Below are positions 15,933-26,074 of a stretch of DNA of 64,000 bases, one piece after another. How positions within the stretch are numbered: position 1 is the stretch's first letter; each line of letters opens with the position of its first letter. The DNA is taken from positions 129,877 to 193,876 of the forward strand of contig SVKD01000001.1 of the NCBI GenBank assembly GCA_015068645.1, in the 5' to 3' direction. Both the position numbers and the translations under genes were made by a program. The notes beneath the pieces are model-generated. The model saw nothing but the letters and a program-made list of their open reading frames with translations. It searched no databases and was not told where the DNA came from. This DNA is from Oscillospiraceae bacterium. Its GTDB lineage: Bacteria; Bacillota; Clostridia; UMGS1840.

Positions 15933-18180
15933 ATTGGCAAAAGAATTTAATTTGCCAAATAAACAAGTCATGGAAATGATCAAAAATCTCGGCATTGAAG
16001 GAAAAAACAGCGCCAGCAGCTCTTTAGATGAAAAAGAATTGGATCAGGTTTTAGATGCGATTATGTTTTCTCATCAGGTAGAAGATTTTTCTATGTATGC
16101 AATTGAGAAAAAAGCAGAAGCTAAATCCAAGAAAGACGAAAAAAGCATCGAAGAAGAACAGAAAAACGAACAGGAAATTATCGAAGTGATTGAAAAACCC
16201 ATCGAGAAAAAAGTTCGTCATATCGATACCCGTCAGAATACCATTGATGAATCTCGTTTAGACGATACCAAAATTGAACAGATCATGCAAGGTACCGATA
16301 TTTATGCTACCGGAAGCACTTCCAAGCAGAAAATTAAGAAAAATGGTAAAAACCAAAGATTTGAAAGACACAACAACAAGTTCAACAAAAATAATCAGGA
16401 AAAGAAACAGCCTGTTGTAATCAAACCTGAAATTTTAAAGGTGAAAATTCCTGATGAAATTTCTGTTGGTGAATTAGCAGAACGTCTGAAGAAAACCGGT
16501 ACTGAAGTGATCAAAAAGCTGATGGGATTTGGCGTGATGGCTTCCCTTTCTCAGATTATTGATTATGATACTGCTTATTTGATTGCAGAAGAATTTGGAG
16601 CACAGGTTGAAAAAATCGTTACCGTAACTTTAGAGGAAGAATTATTCCACGAAGAAGAAGACCGTCCGGAAGATTTAAAACCCAGACCGCCTGTTGTGGT
16701 TGTTATGGGACACGTTGACCACGGTAAAACGTCCTTACTGGATACGATTCGTAACACCGATGTTACCGCAACCGAAGCCGGCGGTATTACCCAGCATATC
16801 GGTGCATATAAAGTAAAAATCGGTGACAACGATTTAACTTTCTTAGATACTCCAGGTCACGAAGCGTTCACCGCAATGCGTGCCAGAGGTGCCAAAGCTA
16901 CTGATATTGCAATTTTAGTTGTTGCAGCCGATGATGGCATTATGCCTCAGACCGTGGAAGCAATCAACCACGCAAAGGCTGCAGATATTTCTATTGTGGT
17001 TGCAATTAACAAAATGGATAAAGAAACTGCAAATCCAGACAAAATCCGTCAGGAATTAACCGAGTACGGTTTAGTTCCCGAAGAATGGGGCGGCGACACC
17101 ATTTGTGTACCTGTTTCTGCAAAAACCAAAATGAATATTGATAAACTTTTGGAAACCGTTTTATTAATTGCTGAATTGAAAGAATTAAAAGCAAATCCCG
17201 ATAAAGCAGCAAGCGGTATTGTAATTGAAGCAAAACTGGATAAAGGCAGAGGCCCCGTAGCTACTGTATTGGTTCAGAATGGTACCTTACATGCAGGCGA
17301 CATTGTTGTGGCAGGTACCAGTGTTGGTAAAGTCAGAGCAATGACTGACTATCAGGGCAAAGCAATCCGCGTAGCAGGTCCTTCTGTTCCTGTTGAAATT
17401 CTCGGTTTAAATGAAGCACCCACCGCAGGTGACGTATTTAAAGTAGTTAATGATGAGAAAAAAGCAAGACAGTTAGTTGAAGAAAGAAAATTCAATGAAA
17501 AAGAAGCAATCTTTAATGCAAGAAAAACCATTACTTTAGATAACTTGTTCTCTCAGATTGCTGAAGGTGAAATTAAAGATCTGAATCTGATTGTAAAAGC
17601 GGATGTTCAGGGTTCTGTAGAAGCAGTTACCGCTTCTTTGGAAAAACTGTCTAATGAAGAAGTAAGAGTAAAAGTAATTCACGGCGGTGTTGGTACCGTT
17701 ACGGAATCTGATATTCTGTTGGCATCTGCATCCAACGCTTTAATTATCGGCTTTAATGTTCGTCCTGATAATAAAACGATGGAATCTGCAAAAACCAATG
17801 ATGTAGATATTCGTTTATACCGTGTTATTTATCAGGCAATTGAAGAAGTAGAAGCAGCTATGAAAGGTATGCTTGCCCCCAAATTCAGAGAAAATATTTT
17901 AGGTCACGCAGAAATCCGTAACACCTTTAAAGTTAGTGGCGTTGGTACCATTGCAGGATGTTATGTATTAGACGGTAAAATTGTCAGAAATTCTGAAGTT
18001 CGTATTGTTCGTGACGGTGTAGTTATTTACGAAGGCGCATTAAACTCTTTAAAACGTTTTAAAGACGATGCCAAAGAAGTTGCCAGCGGTTATGAATGTG
18101 GTATGGGCTTTGACAGATACAACGACTTAAAAGAAGGCGACGTGATCGAATGCTTCGTGATGGAAGAAATTAAGCAGTAA
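15910..18180 (+). CDS. infB: Translation initiation factor IF-2
   Basis: IF-2 positions fMet-tRNA on the 30S subunit using GTP. Residues 1-50 form the IF2 N-terminal helical domain; a Lys/Glu-rich linker follows to ~170. The G domain has GHVDHGKT (G1), [10 protein letters not shown] (G2), DTPGHEAF (G3), NKMD (G4) and PVSAKT (G5), followed by the beta-barrel and C-terminal fMet-tRNA-binding domains. The start is TTG at 15910 with GAGGTGAG at a good distance inside ylxQ; no ATG fits. 756 residues is within the usual range. Confidence 0.97.
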   Translation: MKKKKISELAKEFNLPNKQVMEMIKNLGIEGKNSASSSLDEKELDQVLDAIMFSHQVEDFSMYAIEKKAEAKSKKDEKSIEEEQKNEQEIIEVIEKPIEKKVRHIDTRQNTIDESRLDDTKIEQIMQGTDIYATGSTSKQKIKKNGKNQRFERHNNKFNKNNQEKKQPVVIKPEILKVKIPDEISVGELAERLKKTGTEVIKKLMGFGVMASLSQIIDYDTAYLIAEEFGAQVEKIVTVTLEEELFHEEEDRPEDLKPRPPVVVVMGHVDHGKTSLLDTIRNTDVTATEAGGITQHIGAYKVKIGDNDLTFLDTPGHEAFTAMRARGAKATDIAILVVAADDGIMPQTVEAINHAKAADISIVVAINKMDKETANPDKIRQELTEYGLVPEEWGGDTICVPVSAKTKMNIDKLLETVLLIAELKELKANPDKAASGIVIEAKLDKGRGPVATVLVQNGTLHAGDIVVAGTSVGKVRAMTDYQGKAIRVAGPSVPVEILGLNEAPTAGDVFKVVNDEKKARQLVEERKFNEKEAIFNARKTITLDNLFSQIAEGEIKDLNLIVKADVQGSVEAVTASLEKLSNEEVRVKVIHGGVGTVTESDILLASASNALIIGFNVRPDNKTMESAKTNDVDIRLYRVIYQAIEEVEAAMKGMLAPKFRENILGHAEIRNTFKVSGVGTIAGCYVLDGKIVRNSEVRIVRDGVVIYEGALNSLKRFKDDAKEVASGYECGMGFDRYNDLKEGDVIECFVMEEIKQ

Positions 18181-18195
18181 TTTCGGAGGTGTATC

Positions 18196-18546
18196 ATGGC
18201 AGGTCATAGAGAACAACGTGTGAACGAAGAAGTGAAACGGGAACTCACTGCAGTTCTGCGTCAATTAAAAGATCCCAGAATCAGCGGTATGGTAAGCGTT
18301 TTAAAAACCAATGTCACCAAAGATTTAAAATTCTGTAAAGTTTACATCAGCGTATTTGGAGATGAATCTTCCAAAAAAGATGTATTAAAAGGATTAAACA
18401 GCGCCAAAGGCTTTATTAGAAAAGAAATTGCCGCTGCTCTTTCCTTACGGGTAACTCCTGAATTCATCTTTGAAATTGACAATTCTTTAGAAGAAGGTAA
18501 CAGAATTTTAAAAATGATGGAAAGTTTGGAATATCATGAAGAATAA
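18196..18546 (+). CDS. rbfA: 30S ribosome-binding factor RbfA
   Basis: RbfA is a KH-like 16S rRNA maturation factor. At 116 residues it shows RVNEEVKRELTAVLRQLKDPRI, VTKDLKFCKVYISVFGDE, KGFIRKEIAAALSLRVTPEFIFEID and DNSLEEGNRI, all typical. GGAGGTG precedes the ATG. It overlaps the next gene by 11 bp. Confidence 0.96.
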   Translation: MAGHREQRVNEEVKRELTAVLRQLKDPRISGMVSVLKTNVTKDLKFCKVYISVFGDESSKKDVLKGLNSAKGFIRKEIAAALSLRVTPEFIFEIDNSLEEGNRILKMMESLEYHEE

Positions 18547-19483
18547 TATTGCTTTATTAAAGAATGCTATTGAAAACAGCAATCGAATTATGATTTTAAC
18601 CCACTCGTCTCCGGACGGAGATGCATTAGGGTCGGTTGCCGCATTAAAACAAATCATTCATAAGATGGGAAAAAAGGCAGACTGCTTCTTAGAAGAAATC
18701 TGCCCTTCCCGCTTTCCACATCTGAAAGAATACTTCACAATAAAAGAATCTACCGATGAACTTTATGATTTAATCATTTTAGCAGACTGTGCCGACAGAA
18801 GCCGTACAGGAGTTTCTTATCCGACTCCCAAAAAACTCTGTTTTGTGGACCATCATATTTCCAATCCTCTGGATGGAGATATCAATATTGTAGTTCCTCA
18901 GGCTGCAGCTACAGCAGAAATTATGTATGATTTAATGAAAGCATGGAATATCTCTTGTGATGAATATATTGCAGCTGCAATCTATACGGGAATTTTAACT
19001 GACACCGGCGGATTTTTATTTCAGAATACCACAAAAAAAACTCACCAGATTGCTGCAGATTTATTAGAATACAATTTTGACAAAACTGCAATCGCCAGAA
19101 TTAGCTTTCAGGAAAAATCCTTGACATACAGCAAGCTGTATGCCCACTTATTTGAAACTTTATATCACAACAAAGAATATTGTGCCGTGATAGGTTTTAC
19201 TGATTATGATACCTATTGTTCTCTTGGTGCAACCGTAGAAGATACAGAAGGTCTTTCCGCTGCGCTCAGAAACATTTCCGGCGTAGAATGCGCAGTACTC
19301 TTAACTGAGCGGGAAAAAGGTATGATCAAAGGAAGTGTCCGTTCCAATGACAAATACAACGCCAATGAACTGGCAGGAATATTTGGCGGAGGAGGACATA
19401 TGAGGGCTGCAGGCTTTAAAACAAATCTTTCCTACGAACAAATTAAGGAACAAATACATGAATGGTTATCTACTCATCAATAA
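18536..19483 (+). CDS. nrnA: NrnA-type DHH phosphoesterase (nano-RNase/pAp phosphatase)
   Basis: A DHH-DHHA1 protein: metal-binding motifs THSSPDGDALGS, LADCADRS and DHHISN, and the C-terminal GGGGHMRAAGF motif. NrnA degrades short RNA oligonucleotides and dephosphorylates pAp; some relatives cleave c-di-AMP intermediates. Its place between rbfA and truB is the standard Firmicute order. Overlaps both neighbours, so translational coupling is likely. Confidence 0.9.
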   Translation: MKNNIALLKNAIENSNRIMILTHSSPDGDALGSVAALKQIIHKMGKKADCFLEEICPSRFPHLKEYFTIKESTDELYDLIILADCADRSRTGVSYPTPKKLCFVDHHISNPLDGDINIVVPQAAATAEIMYDLMKAWNISCDEYIAAAIYTGILTDTGGFLFQNTTKKTHQIAADLLEYNFDKTAIARISFQEKSLTYSKLYAHLFETLYHNKEYCAVIGFTDYDTYCSLGATVEDTEGLSAALRNISGVECAVLLTEREKGMIKGSVRSNDKYNANELAGIFGGGGHMRAAGFKTNLSYEQIKEQIHEWLSTHQ

Positions 19484-20363
19484 ACCAAAGGGTCCCACAT
19501 CCCACGATATCATTTATCGTGTAAGAAGAATTGCAAAAACCAAAAAAGTTGGTCACACAGGAACCCTGGATCCTATGGCTACCGGATTAATGGTTGTGTG
19601 CATCGGAAGTGCAACCAAGGCAGCAGATTATATTACAAACGGGAACAAAGCCTATCTCGCAACAATGAAATTAGGCTTTGTTTCTGATACATTAGACAGC
19701 ACCGGTAACGTGACGCCACTTCCCAAACAAGATATTACAAAAGAGCAAATTCAAGAAACATTCGCTTCCTTTCTCGGAGAATACGAACAAACTCCTCCGA
19801 TGTATTCTGCTAAAAAAATTGACGGAAAAAAATTGTATGAGCTCGCAAGAAAAGGCGAAACCATAGCAAGAAAAGCTGTTCGGGTTTCTATTTTAAAATT
19901 AGACATACAATCAATCGAAAATGACACCATTACTTTTTACGTAGAATGTTCTAAAGGTACTTATATCCGTTCTTTGATTGACGATATCGGCAAACAATTA
20001 AACTATGGCGCTATTATGACAGAATTAAAACGAGTAAAATCAGGACAATTTTCCTTAGAATCCTCTAAAGCATACACATTGGAAGAATTAGAAGAAATGG
20101 ATGACATTTCTCCCCTACTCCATCCTGTTGACAGCGCATTTTTAGACTATCCAAAATATACCGCAACCCCTCATTTTGAACGACTCATTAAAAACGGCAT
20201 TATGGTGGATTTGAAACGTCTAGGATTATCGCACGAAACCGAAGACAAAAAGCGTTTCCGGGTTTATGGTGAAGACGGCAATTTCTTTGCCATCATGGAA
20301 ATTTTTGAAACTAAATTTTTAAAACTGAAAACCACATTTTTTTCCAATGGAGAACCCAATTAA
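19458..20363 (+). CDS. truB: tRNA pseudouridine-55 synthase TruB
   Basis: TruB makes pseudouridine 55 in the T-loop of tRNAs. The catalytic Asp is in GHTGTLDPMATGL; INKPKGPTSHDII, QTPPMYSAKKIDGKKLYELAR and CSKGTYIRSLIDDIG are the other conserved motifs. 301 residues is typical. It overlaps nrnA by 26 bp and its TAA shares a base with the ATG of ribF. Confidence 0.96.
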   Translation: MNGYLLINKPKGPTSHDIIYRVRRIAKTKKVGHTGTLDPMATGLMVVCIGSATKAADYITNGNKAYLATMKLGFVSDTLDSTGNVTPLPKQDITKEQIQETFASFLGEYEQTPPMYSAKKIDGKKLYELARKGETIARKAVRVSILKLDIQSIENDTITFYVECSKGTYIRSLIDDIGKQLNYGAIMTELKRVKSGQFSLESSKAYTLEELEEMDDISPLLHPVDSAFLDYPKYTATPHFERLIKNGIMVDLKRLGLSHETEDKKRFRVYGEDGNFFAIMEIFETKFLKLKTTFFSNGEPN

Positions 20364-21262
20364 TGAAAACAATCAAGCAAACCACAAAAGAAACTGTGGT
20401 AACAATCGGCAATTTCGACGGTCTTCACAAGGGCCATTTAAAACTTATTGAAAAAACCAAAAAAATTGCCGAAAAACACAATTTAAAAAGTCTTGTTTGC
20501 AGTTTCAACTGTAACACCAAAGGTGCTCAGACTATTTTTTCAGGAACTCAACTGAAGGACTGCCTTTCCACTTTAAAAATTGATTATTTTGCCAATCTGG
20601 ATTTTTCAGGCGAAATCAAACAATTAGGTTGCGATGACTTTGCAAAATTGTTTTTAAAGCAACGGTTTTATGCACGATATGTGGTGGTTGGTGAAAATTT
20701 TCGTTTTGGCAAAATGCAAAGTGGTGATGTAAATACATTAAAAGAACTGGGACATATTTATGGTTTTTCTGTTATCACTGTAACAATGAGCAAAGTAAAC
20801 AATCATCCGCTCTCTTCCACTTTAATCAGAGAACAGTTAGCCATGGGAAAAATCGCCTTAGCAAACCGATGGATGTTCCAGCCTTTTTCGCTTACAGGAA
20901 CAGTCAAAAAAGGTTATGCTGCAGGAACTTCCATCCTGAATGTACCCACAGCAAATTTATCAATGCCCAAAAACGGTGTTGCACTTCCCTTCGGAGTTTA
21001 TATCACTACCACTGAAATTGACGGTGTCATATACCCATCTGTCACAAACATAGGATATGCTCCCACATTACCGAAGAAAAAACCTACGGCAGAAACTTTT
21101 ATTTTAGGGTTTTCCAAAGACATTTACGGTAAACGAATGAAAATTTCTTTTTATCAATACATTAGAAAAGAACGCAAGTTCTCTTCTATGGATACTCTGA
21201 AGAAACAAATAGAAAAAGATGTTGCGAAATGCAAATCTTATTTCGATCAAAAAGGATTTTAA
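20363..21262 (+). CDS. ribF: Bifunctional riboflavin kinase/FAD synthetase
   Basis: Converts riboflavin to FMN and FAD. The N-terminal adenylyltransferase domain has TIGNFDGLHKGH (HxGH-like), VVVGENFRFGKMQSGDV and SSTLIREQL. The C-terminal kinase domain begins near FSLTGTVKKGYAAGT and contains ILNVPTANL and GVYITTTEIDG. 299 residues, usual for the family. FMN/FAD made here would also serve the flavin-dependent ThyX found at the other end of the window (indirect link). Confidence 0.95.
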   Translation: MKTIKQTTKETVVTIGNFDGLHKGHLKLIEKTKKIAEKHNLKSLVCSFNCNTKGAQTIFSGTQLKDCLSTLKIDYFANLDFSGEIKQLGCDDFAKLFLKQRFYARYVVVGENFRFGKMQSGDVNTLKELGHIYGFSVITVTMSKVNNHPLSSTLIREQLAMGKIALANRWMFQPFSLTGTVKKGYAAGTSILNVPTANLSMPKNGVALPFGVYITTTEIDGVIYPSVTNIGYAPTLPKKKPTAETFILGFSKDIYGKRMKISFYQYIRKERKFSSMDTLKKQIEKDVAKCKSYFDQKGF

Positions 21263-21265
21263 GAT

Positions 21266-22090
21266 ATGAAATTTTTAAAAGAAACCAAAAACAATATTGA
21301 ATATTATACCGTGCCCGAATTAACGGATGCAGGTTTTCATAATATGTTCACCACAAAATTACACGGTCATAGTTTTCCAAAACGAACCGAAGGTGGTGAA
21401 CTGAATTTCGGTACCAACTGTAATGATACCGAAGAAGCAATTTTAAAGAATTATACCGATGTTTTAAACCTCTGGAACCTTTCTCCCGATCAAGGAGTCA
21501 AATCTAAACAGACGCATAGTGATATTACATTAACCGTGGATAAAAGCTATGGTGGAGAAGGAATTTTAAGAGAACAACGCTACCCCGAAGCAGATGGGTT
21601 AATTACAAAAGAAAAAGACTTAGCCATTCTGATTTTTTTTGCAGATTGTGTCCCCATTTTAATCGGCGATAAAAAACAAAAAATTTGTGCTGCTATCCAT
21701 TCCGGTTGGAAAGGCACTTACAAAAATATTGTGGGAAAAGCTGTAGAGCAACTTATAAACAATCACAATTCCAAGCCGGAAGATTTACTGTGTGCTATCG
21801 GTCCTTCCATTGGTCCTTGCCATTTCGAAGTTAGCCAAGACTTATATGAAGAAATGACATCTTTATACGGAGATGACACAGGTCTGATTACCGACAATAA
21901 ATATTATTTAGATCTAAAGAAAACAGTAAAAAAACAATTAATTTCTCATAAAGTTTTAGAAGAAAATATTGCTGTGTCTACTCTTTGCACCGTTTGTGAA
22001 GAATCTTTATATTCCTTCCGTCGTGAAGGCGAAGCTTCCGGCCGTATGGCTGCTTTCATCGCTTTAAAAAATGACGGAAATGAAAACTAA
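21266..22090 (+). CDS. pgeF: PgeF/YfiH-family purine nucleoside phosphorylase-like (laccase-domain) protein
   Basis: The metal-binding motifs are present: a His in KSKQTHSDI, the Cys in FFADCVPILI, and HSGWKGTYKNIVGKAVEQL, plus IGPSIGPCHFEVS. The family (LACC1/YfiH) was called polyphenol oxidase and is now linked to purine nucleoside phosphorolysis and peptidoglycan editing. 274 residues. It starts 4 bp after ribF in the same operon. Confidence 0.9.
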   Translation: MKFLKETKNNIEYYTVPELTDAGFHNMFTTKLHGHSFPKRTEGGELNFGTNCNDTEEAILKNYTDVLNLWNLSPDQGVKSKQTHSDITLTVDKSYGGEGILREQRYPEADGLITKEKDLAILIFFADCVPILIGDKKQKICAAIHSGWKGTYKNIVGKAVEQLINNHNSKPEDLLCAIGPSIGPCHFEVSQDLYEEMTSLYGDDTGLITDNKYYLDLKKTVKKQLISHKVLEENIAVSTLCTVCEESLYSFRREGEASGRMAAFIALKNDGNEN

Positions 22091-22105
22091 AAAGAAAGTG
22101 AAATC

Positions 22106-23665
22106 ATGAAAGTAAACATTCCAAAAGTAAAAAAACTTTTCATCTACATTTTGGTAATTATTCTGTTAATCACTCTGCTTTTCCGATGTTCCGTTTTGAA
22201 AAAAAATAACGATGATTCAGAAGATGCTTCCGTCGATCCCGGAAAAATTACCATTTGTGCTTATGCAACAAAAAATAAAAATCCGCTTTTGGTAAAATCC
22301 GAATATAACGAACAAATGAACTTCTTAATGTATGATAGTTTATATACCGTCAATACCAATTATGAAGCAGAGGAAAATTTAGCCAGCGGATATAAAATTC
22401 AGGATAACGGACGTTCGGTAATCATTCATCTGAAACCAAATGTCTCATTTCATGACGGTTCTCAATTTTCTGCCCACGACGTGAAAGCAACAATTGATTA
22501 CTTATTGAATAATCCCGGTTATTACAGCTATCAAACGCGAAATATTCAATCGGCTTCGGTTGTAGATGATCACACTGTTCGCTTGGATTTATCCAAACTG
22601 ACTCCAAATTTAAAATTACAGTTAACCTTCCCCATCGTATGTAAAAAAGAATTATTAAACACCACACAGTTCAAGCATAATGGAACCGGTCCTTACCGTA
22701 TGGCGTCTGAAACTAAGGGAAAAGAACTCGTCCTAGAACAAAACAAAAAATATCATAGGGATTTTCAATCAGACATTCAAGAAATTGAGGTTTCCTTTAT
22801 TCCTGATATAGAAACTGCAAAAGCACTCTCCGGAAGTGGAATTATGGATATCTTCTATTTTTCATTTTCCGATGAGGGCGTGAAGTCAATTTCTAAAAAT
22901 GAAACTCATAAAATTGATTATCTGACGGACGAATATACTTTTTTATCCCTCAACTATGAAAATTCTTTGATGAAGGAAAAAGCATTCCGAAAAGCACTCT
23001 CTTATACTGTTGCAAGAGATACTATCCGAGACGAAGTATTTATGTCACACGCGGAAAGCACTTATTTGCCATTACCACCGAACAGCTGGGCATATAATGA
23101 CAACAAAGAGAATATTCGCAACATTGACGAAGCGAAATCTCTGCTAACGGAACTGGGATTTTCCGATGTGGATAATAACGGAATTATAGAACGATACGAA
23201 GGCAATGAAAAAAAAGAATTGATTCTGAATTTATTAACCACAGAAGATCCCATCAAAGAAGGAATCTGTGAAACATTAACTGCAAATTTCAAAGAAGTTG
23301 GAATTTCTTTAAATGTGCAACATGTTGTTGCGGAAGAATTCCAAAGCGCAATAGAAGAAAAAACATACGATTTATATCTGATTACTACCAATGTTGGATA
23401 TGATTTGGATATTTCGCCATTCTTCGATGGTGTTTTTAAAACTCCCCTTTCCATTGATTACGATGGTTATCTAAAAAAATTCGGTGTATCAGATGAAATG
23501 TCGGTCAAACAACCGGAATATATGCGTCTATGTGATGATTTTTATGAATATATGCCACATATTCCATTGGTATTTTCCAAAAATACTATGTTAACCAGTA
23601 CTAAATTAAAAACTGTAACGCAAATTAAGCCGTGCTATTATTATTACGAAATTTTAAATCAATAA
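22106..23665 (+). CDS. Family 5 extracellular solute-binding protein (oligopeptide type)
   Basis: An N-terminal hydrophobic segment (FIYILVIILLITLLF) anchors the protein; a Cys follows (FRCS) but the lipobox is poor, so it may be membrane-anchored rather than lipidated. The SBP_bac_5 domain shows MYDSLYTVNTNYEAEENLA, HLKPNVSFHDGSQFSAHDVK, GTGPYRM and YTVARDTIRDE. It would capture peptides or related solutes outside the cell. No permease or ATPase subunit is adjacent, so it is an orphan binding protein inside an otherwise housekeeping block. Confidence 0.85.
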   Translation: MKVNIPKVKKLFIYILVIILLITLLFRCSVLKKNNDDSEDASVDPGKITICAYATKNKNPLLVKSEYNEQMNFLMYDSLYTVNTNYEAEENLASGYKIQDNGRSVIIHLKPNVSFHDGSQFSAHDVKATIDYLLNNPGYYSYQTRNIQSASVVDDHTVRLDLSKLTPNLKLQLTFPIVCKKELLNTTQFKHNGTGPYRMASETKGKELVLEQNKKYHRDFQSDIQEIEVSFIPDIETAKALSGSGIMDIFYFSFSDEGVKSISKNETHKIDYLTDEYTFLSLNYENSLMKEKAFRKALSYTVARDTIRDEVFMSHAESTYLPLPPNSWAYNDNKENIRNIDEAKSLLTELGFSDVDNNGIIERYEGNEKKELILNLLTTEDPIKEGICETLTANFKEVGISLNVQHVVAEEFQSAIEEKTYDLYLITTNVGYDLDISPFFDGVFKTPLSIDYDGYLKKFGVSDEMSVKQPEYMRLCDDFYEYMPHIPLVFSKNTMLTSTKLKTVTQIKPCYYYYEILNQ

Positions 23666-23683
23666 CTCAGGAGGTCCATTCTT

Positions 23684-24721
23684 ATGCTTCGATTATTAGT
23701 TTTGTTCGGCGGTGAATCCCCGGAACATGATGTATCCAATATTTCTGCATCTAATATCTTAAACGAATTGGATGAAAACAAATATCAAATCACCAAAGTT
23801 GGCATTACGAAAGACGGAAAATGGTTTTTAGTGGACGATAGCTGTTCCTTGGAAGATATTAAAACAGGTGCCTGGACTCAAAAAACAAGTTATCCTGCAC
23901 TGATTTCCCCTTCCAAAGAACACCAAGGTCTTGTTATTTTAAAAGGTGATTCCTACGAGTTAATTCCCATCGACGTTTGTTTCCCTGTTCTGCATGGCAG
24001 CAACGGTGAAGACGGAATCATCCAGGCTCTGTTACAGCTGGCGGGTATTAAAAGAGTTGGTGCAAACTGTTTATCCTCAGCAATGGCAATGGACAAAGCT
24101 GTTTCTAAAACCATATTTGAAAAAGCAGGTGTACCGGTTGTACCTGCGGTGTATTTGAATGACACAGATAACCGCGATGATATTCTCGCCAAGATTTCTC
24201 TACCGGTCTTTGTAAAGCCTGCAAATGCGGGTTCTTCCGTCGGTTGCTCCAAAGTTTTTACAAAAGAAGAGTTGGCGCCTGCTTTAGAAAATGCATTTCA
24301 CATTGATTCTAAGGTCTTAGTGGAAGAATACATAGACTGCCGTGAAATTGAATGTGCTGTTTTAGGCAATGAAGATATTTTTATTTCTACCCCCGGTGAA
24401 ATTTCAACCGAAAGCGAATTTTACGATTTTGATACCAAATATATCAATACCGGTGCAAATCGTCTGGATATTCCCGCAAATCTTCCGGAAGATACCATTC
24501 AAACCATTAAAAAATACGCAAAAAAAGCCTTTCTTGCATTAGGATTAAACGGATTTTCCAGAGTTGATTTCTTTGTATGCAAAAAAACCGGCAAGATTTA
24601 CTTAAATGAGATTAATACTATCCCCGGTTTTACTGCACAGAGTATGTATCCTCTTCTGATGAAAAACGAAGGCGTTTCATACAAGGATCTCTTGGATCGT
24701 CTGATTAAACTTGCAAAATAA
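23684..24721 (+). CDS. ddl: D-alanine--D-alanine ligase
   Basis: Makes the D-Ala-D-Ala dipeptide for peptidoglycan. ATP-grasp signatures: LFGGESPEHDVS, FPVLHGSNGEDGIIQALLQ, FVKPANAGSSVGCSKV, and the metal-binding C-terminus YLNEINTIPGFT. 345 residues. AGGAGG precedes the ATG. Lies directly before the glutamate racemase gene, so two cell-wall precursor enzymes are co-transcribed. Confidence 0.95.
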   Translation: MLRLLVLFGGESPEHDVSNISASNILNELDENKYQITKVGITKDGKWFLVDDSCSLEDIKTGAWTQKTSYPALISPSKEHQGLVILKGDSYELIPIDVCFPVLHGSNGEDGIIQALLQLAGIKRVGANCLSSAMAMDKAVSKTIFEKAGVPVVPAVYLNDTDNRDDILAKISLPVFVKPANAGSSVGCSKVFTKEELAPALENAFHIDSKVLVEEYIDCREIECAVLGNEDIFISTPGEISTESEFYDFDTKYINTGANRLDIPANLPEDTIQTIKKYAKKAFLALGLNGFSRVDFFVCKKTGKIYLNEINTIPGFTAQSMYPLLMKNEGVSYKDLLDRLIKLAK

Positions 24722-24741
24722 AAAGGATGTGAATCACCATA

Positions 24742-25584
24742 ATGCTCACCAATATGGAAAATAATACAAAAAAAACAGACAATCGTGCCATTGGTGTATT
24801 TGATTCAGGGCTCGGCGGTTTAACAGCCGTGAAAGAATTCATGCACATTTTGCCTTCGGAATCTATTATCTACTTTGGAGATACCGGCAGAGTTCCTTAT
24901 GGAACCCGTTCCAACGAAACCATTGTAAAATATGTTCGACAAGACATCAAATTTTTGATGAACCACCAAGTAAAAGCAATTGTTGCTGCTTGCGGAACTG
25001 CAAGTTCGGTTGCTTTGGAACAATTAAAAAGTGAATTTAATATTCCGTTAATCGGTGTGTTAGAACCTGTCTGTCTGGCAGCTGTTAACAAAACAAAGAA
25101 TAAAAAAATTGGTGTTCTGGGAACCCCCGGCACAATTAACAGCAACGCTTATAAAAAAGGAATCCAAGCTATAATGCCGGATACACAGGTATTTCAAAAA
25201 GCTTGTCCAATGTTTGTTCCCTTAGTAGAAAACGGATATTTAGAAAGCGAAGCTACTTATATCATTGCCAGAGAATATCTTGCGGAGCTGATTCAAAACA
25301 AAGTCGATACTATTATTTTAGGATGTACCCACTACCCTCTTTTGGAAAAAGTGATTAAAGACATCGTAGGTGAGAATGTTTCCATTATCAATGCAGGATA
25401 CGAAACTGCACTATATACCAAAAATATTCTCATAAAAAATAATTTATTATCTGATAACACCGATGTTGGAAGCAATCAATATTTTGTCAGTGATGATGTG
25501 GAAAAATTTGCTCATCTTGGTGGTGTATTCTTGGGTCACCCCATCGAAACAGATGTGAAAAAGATTGATATTGAGACATATTGA
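24742..25584 (+). CDS. murI: Glutamate racemase
   Basis: Supplies D-glutamate for peptidoglycan. Catalytic cysteines are in VAACGTASS (usually ACNTAS, here Gly for Asn) and LGCTHYPLL; VFDSGLGGLTAVKE and IIYFGDTGRVPYG are diagnostic. 280 residues. The first ATG (24742) follows AAAAGGATGTGA; a second in-frame ATG at 24754 is possible. Confidence 0.94.
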   Translation: MLTNMENNTKKTDNRAIGVFDSGLGGLTAVKEFMHILPSESIIYFGDTGRVPYGTRSNETIVKYVRQDIKFLMNHQVKAIVAACGTASSVALEQLKSEFNIPLIGVLEPVCLAAVNKTKNKKIGVLGTPGTINSNAYKKGIQAIMPDTQVFQKACPMFVPLVENGYLESEATYIIAREYLAELIQNKVDTIILGCTHYPLLEKVIKDIVGENVSIINAGYETALYTKNILIKNNLLSDNTDVGSNQYFVSDDVEKFAHLGGVFLGHPIETDVKKIDIETY

Positions 25585-25616
25585 TTTCTTAAAAAATAAA
25601 AAGGAGGAATCAAATA

Positions 25617-26054
25617 ATGAATCCCATTAAAAAAAATATGCTTTTAACCTTTAAAAGCAATATGAAAAATTTAGAAGAAGAAAAAGATCAGATTGAATTT
25701 GTAACCCGGGCTGAGTTGGTAAAACAAAATGATAAATATTATGTTACCTTTTGCGATACAGAAGCGCTTGGGAACGAAACGCCGTCTAAAACCACATTAA
25801 AAATAGAAAATGAGAAAGTAACATTACTCCGTTACGGAACCAGTAATACTCAATTTATTTTTGAACAAGGAAAAAAACATACCGGCCAATACGAAACCCC
25901 TTACGGTGCATTTTCAGTGGGTGTATTTGCCGACAATCTGACAGTGGATATTTCAGAAAACGGCGGTAGCTTAGATGTATCCTACGGTGTTTACTTAAAC
26001 GATTTGATTTCACAATATAATGAACTGAGCATCCACCTGAAAGAACAAATGTAG
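25617..26054 (+). CDS. DUF1934 family (YwiB-like) beta-barrel protein
   Basis: 145 residues with the DUF1934 pattern: EEEKDQIEFVTRAELVKQNDKYYVTF, TTLKIENEKVTLLRYG and TPYGAFSVGVFADNLTVD. The family forms a calycin-like barrel of unknown function and commonly sits next to argS, as here (21 bp gap). AAAGGAGG site before the ATG. Confidence 0.85.
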   Translation: MNPIKKNMLLTFKSNMKNLEEEKDQIEFVTRAELVKQNDKYYVTFCDTEALGNETPSKTTLKIENEKVTLLRYGTSNTQFIFEQGKKHTGQYETPYGAFSVGVFADNLTVDISENGGSLDVSYGVYLNDLISQYNELSIHLKEQM

Positions 26055-26074
26055 AAGCAAGGAGGAACAAGAAA

